From assembly GCA_010356995.1 (NCBI GenBank), contig ML996693.1, positions 186,001-250,000 on the forward strand: a stretch of DNA of 64,000 nucleotides. Reading direction: 5' to 3'. Each line of letters opens with the position of its first letter. The stretch's first letter is position 1. A model generated the notes under the pieces. It saw only the letters and a list, made by a program, of their open reading frames with translations, made no database searches and was not told the origin of the DNA. Shown here one piece after another: positions 61,073-64,000 of the stretch. A program made the position numbers and the translations under genes. Source of the stretch: Trichodelitschia bisporula. Taxonomy: Eukaryota > Ascomycota > Dothideomycetes > Phaeotrichales > Phaeotrichaceae.

Positions 61073-64000
61073 CTAAACCCCATTTTCTATACTCTCCTCC
61101 CCCCCTCCCTCTCCCACCCCCTCGCCCATCGAAGCCCCCCTAACAACCCTCAACGCCCTCCTCAACCCCTCCAACCGCGCCTTCTCCCCCACCACAACCC
61201 CCCTAACAAACTCCCTAACCGCCTGCCTCCCCACACGTTCCCTCCCCTCCTGCCACCCCGCCAACTCCCCCGCCACAACCCCCCTACTCCATCTAACCTC
61301 CCTCCCGAGACCCTCCCCCTCCGCCCTCGCCCCCTCCAGTCTCCCCACAGCCTCACGCTGCATCCGCCCCCTCGCCTCCTCCAGCAACCCCCTCGGCCAC
61401 CGTTCCCCGCGCCTAACACTCCCCTCCGCCCTCACAGCCGCAGCCCGCGCCTCCCCGAACCTGCGAATTAAATCCTCAGCCCGGGAGAGCGCACCCAGCA
61501 CGCCCGAGACACCGAATTGCATCCCCTGCACCGCATACGCAAACTGCACCCACGGTCCCCCTTCCCCACTAGCCTGCACCCGCGCCACCGCCCCCACCGC
61601 CCTCCTATATTCCACCGGGACAAAAACCAGCGTATCAGCCACATGTCCCGCCATACCAAGCGCATCCGCCAAATCCGCCTGCGCAGCCGCAACCTGCCTC
61701 GCCGCGCACAACACGCCCCTCGTCGCGGCCAACACAGGCGCCACAGAGTCCCTAGCGTGGCGGATGAACACCTCGACTGGCCGCGCGTCTTCGAGCGGGG
61801 GCGTCTCGTCGCGCACGCGCTCGGCGAGAGCGGCTGCTTTGAGTGCGCTCCGGTGCGAGAGGGCCGCGGGGTGTATGTCTGGGACGAGGACGAATTCCCA
61901 GACGAGTTCGTGGGTGGCGAAGGTCGGGTGCCGCAGTAAGGAGGTTAGGAAGGCGTTGAGGCGCAGGCTGGCGTCGCGCGCGAGACTGCGGCTGGGCCGG
62001 GAGGGGAGGAGGAAGGCGGATTGGGAGGGGAGGGCGTCGCGGGGGAGCCAGGAGGCGGGATGTTCGAGGGCGAGACAGGAGGCTAGATGTTCGAAGTCGG
62101 AGAGCGTGCGCCGGCTCGTGGTGACGGTGATAGACCCATTCGTGCCCGGCGTAGCGGTTTTAACGATGAAGCGCACCTGCCCGTCTTCCACGAAGTAGCT
62201 CCGCACGACCATAGTCGCGGGCACGCCCGGCGGAGGGGCAGGCGCAGAGAGTAGAACAAGGTCATCGATGCGGTTGCGCACGTCATCGTCCTTGGCTAGC
62301 TCGGTGGCGGTGAGGCCGCGCAGATCCTTGGCGTGTAGGTCCACGCGGGGGTCGGCGAAGAGCGCGCGCACCATATCTATGCGCCCATACTTTGACGCGA
62401 CCATGAGGGGCGTGAAGTGCTTGTCGTTCTGCGCATTCACGTCGGAGTCGCACTGCCTTAACAGCTTTCCGGCTAGGCGGGCGTCGGCCACGACGTGTAG
62501 CAACGTATTCCCCTTTCCATCGACATGCTCGTCGAGATGCAGCATCTGCCCATCGGCCTGGATCGCAGCTGCGGAGGACAGCGCGGCGTCGACCATGCTC
62601 CTGTAGTCGGCGTGGTCGTAGGAGCGGCACAGGGCGAAGAGCGGGGTCTGGCCGTTTTTGTCCTTTAGGCGCCAGGGGAGGAGACGGCCTATGCGCGCGA
62701 TTAGGCGCGGGTAGTGGAAGAGGTAGTGCGCTACGCAACGGCCGCTGCAATCCACACGCGCGAGATACTCTTTTACAGCACCCTCGTCTGCCCGCGCGAC
62801 GATGAAGTCAAACAGGAGATCTGGCAAACCCGTGTGTCCGCTCTGCACCGCGGCGCTGAGCAGCGTCGTTCCTTCGTCGTTCTCGTCCTCCAGCACAACG
62901 TGGAGGGGGTAATACACCTCCAGGCTGAGCAGGTACGCCAGACTACCCGCCTGCGCCGCCTCCACCGCCATCATAAGCACGCTCTCACCCGCGAGGCCGC
63001 GCGTGCGGGCCAGTTTCTCGGTACTGTGATCTGCGTCGCGGGCGCTGGACCGCGAAACCACGGTGTCGGAGATAGAGGCGACGGACCAGCCGCTTGAGCT
63101 GGATGTGCTGCGCGTCTGGACCGAGACGCGTTTTTTTATCTTCGGGCGAGGGGGGGAGGGCGCGCGCTCGAAGGGGAAGACGTGCGCGAGGCTGCCGTTA
63201 TGCGCGGACTCGTACGCCAGGGCCGGGATATACCCGTTCGGCCTGCTGCTCTCGCCGTTGAGCGTCGCGCCATCCATAGAATAGTTCGCTGACACACGAT
63301 CGTACTCCGGCCTTGACTGATGTGCGTCGAGCAAGCCATTCGTCTCGTGTACGTCCAGCAGACCGTTGCGCTCCTCCGGTTCGAGCATGCTGCGCATCTC
63401 GGCCACATCCCCGGCCTTCGTAGCCTGCCAAAGAAGTCGATTCCGGCGACTCGACGTGCGCAGGCCGGCGGAGTCATGCAGCAGGTACGAGAGGACGACC
63501 TCAAACGTACTCAGCGCATACCCCATTTCCCCACTCTCCACATCATCCATGAAGATAAAATGCCGCATATACGCCAACCGCGCATGCAAGTGCCTCACCG
63601 GAGCCCTTATGACCACAATAAGCAGCAAACTAACCAGCGTATCCGCATTCATCGTCAACATCGCATTGCGCTTCTCGCTCAGTCCCGCGCCATTCGCCAT
63701 CGGCGCATCGCGCACAGTCGTAAGCTCCGCCTTCGTAATCAGCTTCTCAGTCGCGAGGAGAATCTCCATCATCTCCTGGGGACTGCTCGCCGTGCCGATT
63801 TTCTTGAGCAGCTCGACACCCTTGCTGAGCCGCTGGGATAGCTCCTTGCGCTCGGCCAGCGTGCGGCCCACGGGGATGCCGACTTGCGACACATCGACCT
63901 CGGCCATTTGGCGGACACGGGCTTCGAGCTCGGCGTCGTCGTTGCGGCGGATGGCGCATAGCCGCGGGAAGATGATGTGGTCGTTGACTTGCTCTGCGAC
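61073..64000 (-). CDS. VRL1: VPS9-ankyrin-PX protein (Vrl1-like), 5' end outside window
   Basis: The frame is open from the TAG at 61073 to the right edge; 944 residues follow the ATG at 63907 and 31 more codons precede it (DHIIFPRLCAIRRND...), so the real start lies beyond 64000. Domains in order: VPS9 (about 1-160, with TLVSLLLIVVIRAP, LAYMRHFIF and SGEMGYALSTFEVVLSYLL); ankyrin repeats (about 300-560, including GNTLLHVVADARLAGKLL and HFTPLMVASKYGRIDMVRAL); PX (about 580-700, RSYFVEDGQVRFIVK and onward); and a long C-terminal helical region like a BAR domain. This is the architecture of yeast Vrl1, a Rab5-family exchange factor of the VINE sorting complex at endosomes. No intron is seen. 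Confidence 0.87.
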   Translation of the reverse strand, partial: VAEQVNDHIIFPRLCAIRRNDDAELEARVRQMAEVDVSQVGIPVGRTLAERKELSQRLSKGVELLKKIGTASSPQEMMEILLATEKLITKAELTTVRDAPMANGAGLSEKRNAMLTMNADTLVSLLLIVVIRAPVRHLHARLAYMRHFIFMDDVESGEMGYALSTFEVVLSYLLHDSAGLRTSSRRNRLLWQATKAGDVAEMRSMLEPEERNGLLDVHETNGLLDAHQSRPEYDRVSANYSMDGATLNGESSRPNGYIPALAYESAHNGSLAHVFPFERAPSPPRPKIKKRVSVQTRSTSSSSGWSVASISDTVVSRSSARDADHSTEKLARTRGLAGESVLMMAVEAAQAGSLAYLLSLEVYYPLHVVLEDENDEGTTLLSAAVQSGHTGLPDLLFDFIVARADEGAVKEYLARVDCSGRCVAHYLFHYPRLIARIGRLLPWRLKDKNGQTPLFALCRSYDHADYRSMVDAALSSAAAIQADGQMLHLDEHVDGKGNTLLHVVADARLAGKLLRQCDSDVNAQNDKHFTPLMVASKYGRIDMVRALFADPRVDLHAKDLRGLTATELAKDDDVRNRIDDLVLLSAPAPPPGVPATMVVRSYFVEDGQVRFIVKTATPGTNGSITVTTSRRTLSDFEHLASCLALEHPASWLPRDALPSQSAFLLPSRPSRSLARDASLRLNAFLTSLLRHPTFATHELVWEFVLVPDIHPAALSHRSALKAAALAERVRDETPPLEDARPVEVFIRHARDSVAPVLAATRGVLCAARQVAAAQADLADALGMAGHVADTLVFVPVEYRRAVGAVARVQASGEGGPWVQFAYAVQGMQFGVSGVLGALSRAEDLIRRFGEARAAAVRAEGSVRRGERWPRGLLEEARGRMQREAVGRLEGARAEGEGLGREVRWSRGVVAGELAGWQEGRERVGRQAVREFVRGVVVGEKARLEGLRRALRVVRGASMGEGVGEGGGEESIENGV

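Noticed and set aside
60815-61471. 218-codon Pro/His-rich plus-strand frame
   Set aside because: Antisense to the C-terminus of the VPS9-ankyrin-PX gene; the Pro-rich composition is the shadow of its Gly/Arg/Glu-rich codons.

Overview
This window is nuclear DNA from a filamentous ascomycete (Pezizomycotina). The evidence is compact GC-rich gene spacing, introns almost all of 43-56 bp with GT..AG ends and a CTAAC/CTGAC-like branch site, and typical fungal families: PTH11-like rhodopsin-domain receptor, PIR cell-wall protein, GH79, CE8, SPX-ankyrin-GDPD and an Ipa-like protein. The families would fit Dothideomycetes or Eurotiomycetes, but the class cannot be fixed from the sequence. About 28 protein genes are supported. 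No tRNA, rRNA, CRISPR array or intact transposable element was recognised. One assembly gap of 10 N lies at 30700-30709.

Layout. 1-9 kb: an SPX-ankyrin-GDPD protein cut by the left edge, a three-exon FAD phenol-hydroxylase-type monooxygenase, and S-adenosylhomocysteine hydrolase. 9-20 kb: an SDR, a G-patch protein, a DUF92/TMEM19 membrane protein preceded by an overlapping upstream ORF, a secreted SURNod19-like protein and a rhodopsin-domain receptor. 20-31 kb (mostly housekeeping): Tma46-type CCCH protein, a 53-aa Ost4 gene, a zinc-finger ORF 8 nt behind a 1386-aa coiled-coil protein, ribosomal protein uL24 (RPL26, five exons), an SDR lacking the catalytic Tyr, and 3-ketodihydrosphingosine reductase with the assembly gap in its intron. 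32-41 kb: Cys-rich membrane protein, secreted type-B carboxylesterase, homocysteine S-methyltransferase, secreted GH79. 43-50 kb: Ipa-like protein, Snm1-type RNase MRP/P subunit divergent from lariat debranching enzyme Dbr1, pectin methylesterase. 51-57.6 kb: PIR cell-wall protein, HRI-like eIF2-alpha kinase, SNF5/Sfh1 with a terminal GATA-like finger. 57.6-61 kb: exon-like patches but no clean gene. 61-64 kb: a VPS9-ankyrin-PX protein (Vrl1 type) cut by the right edge.

Themes. S-adenosylhomocysteine hydrolase and homocysteine methyltransferase are successive methyl-cycle steps. Dbr1, Snm1 and the G-patch protein concern RNA processing. Tma46, RPL26 and the HRI-like kinase concern translation. 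GH79, pectin methylesterase, carboxylesterase, the SURNod19-like protein and PIR form a dispersed secreted or cell-wall set that fits a plant-associated or saprotrophic life. This is ordinary gene-dense chromosome rather than a biosynthetic cluster or island. The least explained stretch is 57.6-61 kb, followed by the C-terminal HicA-like fold in the Ipa-like protein and several micro-ORFs. Functional calls rest on motif recognition by eye; no search was run.
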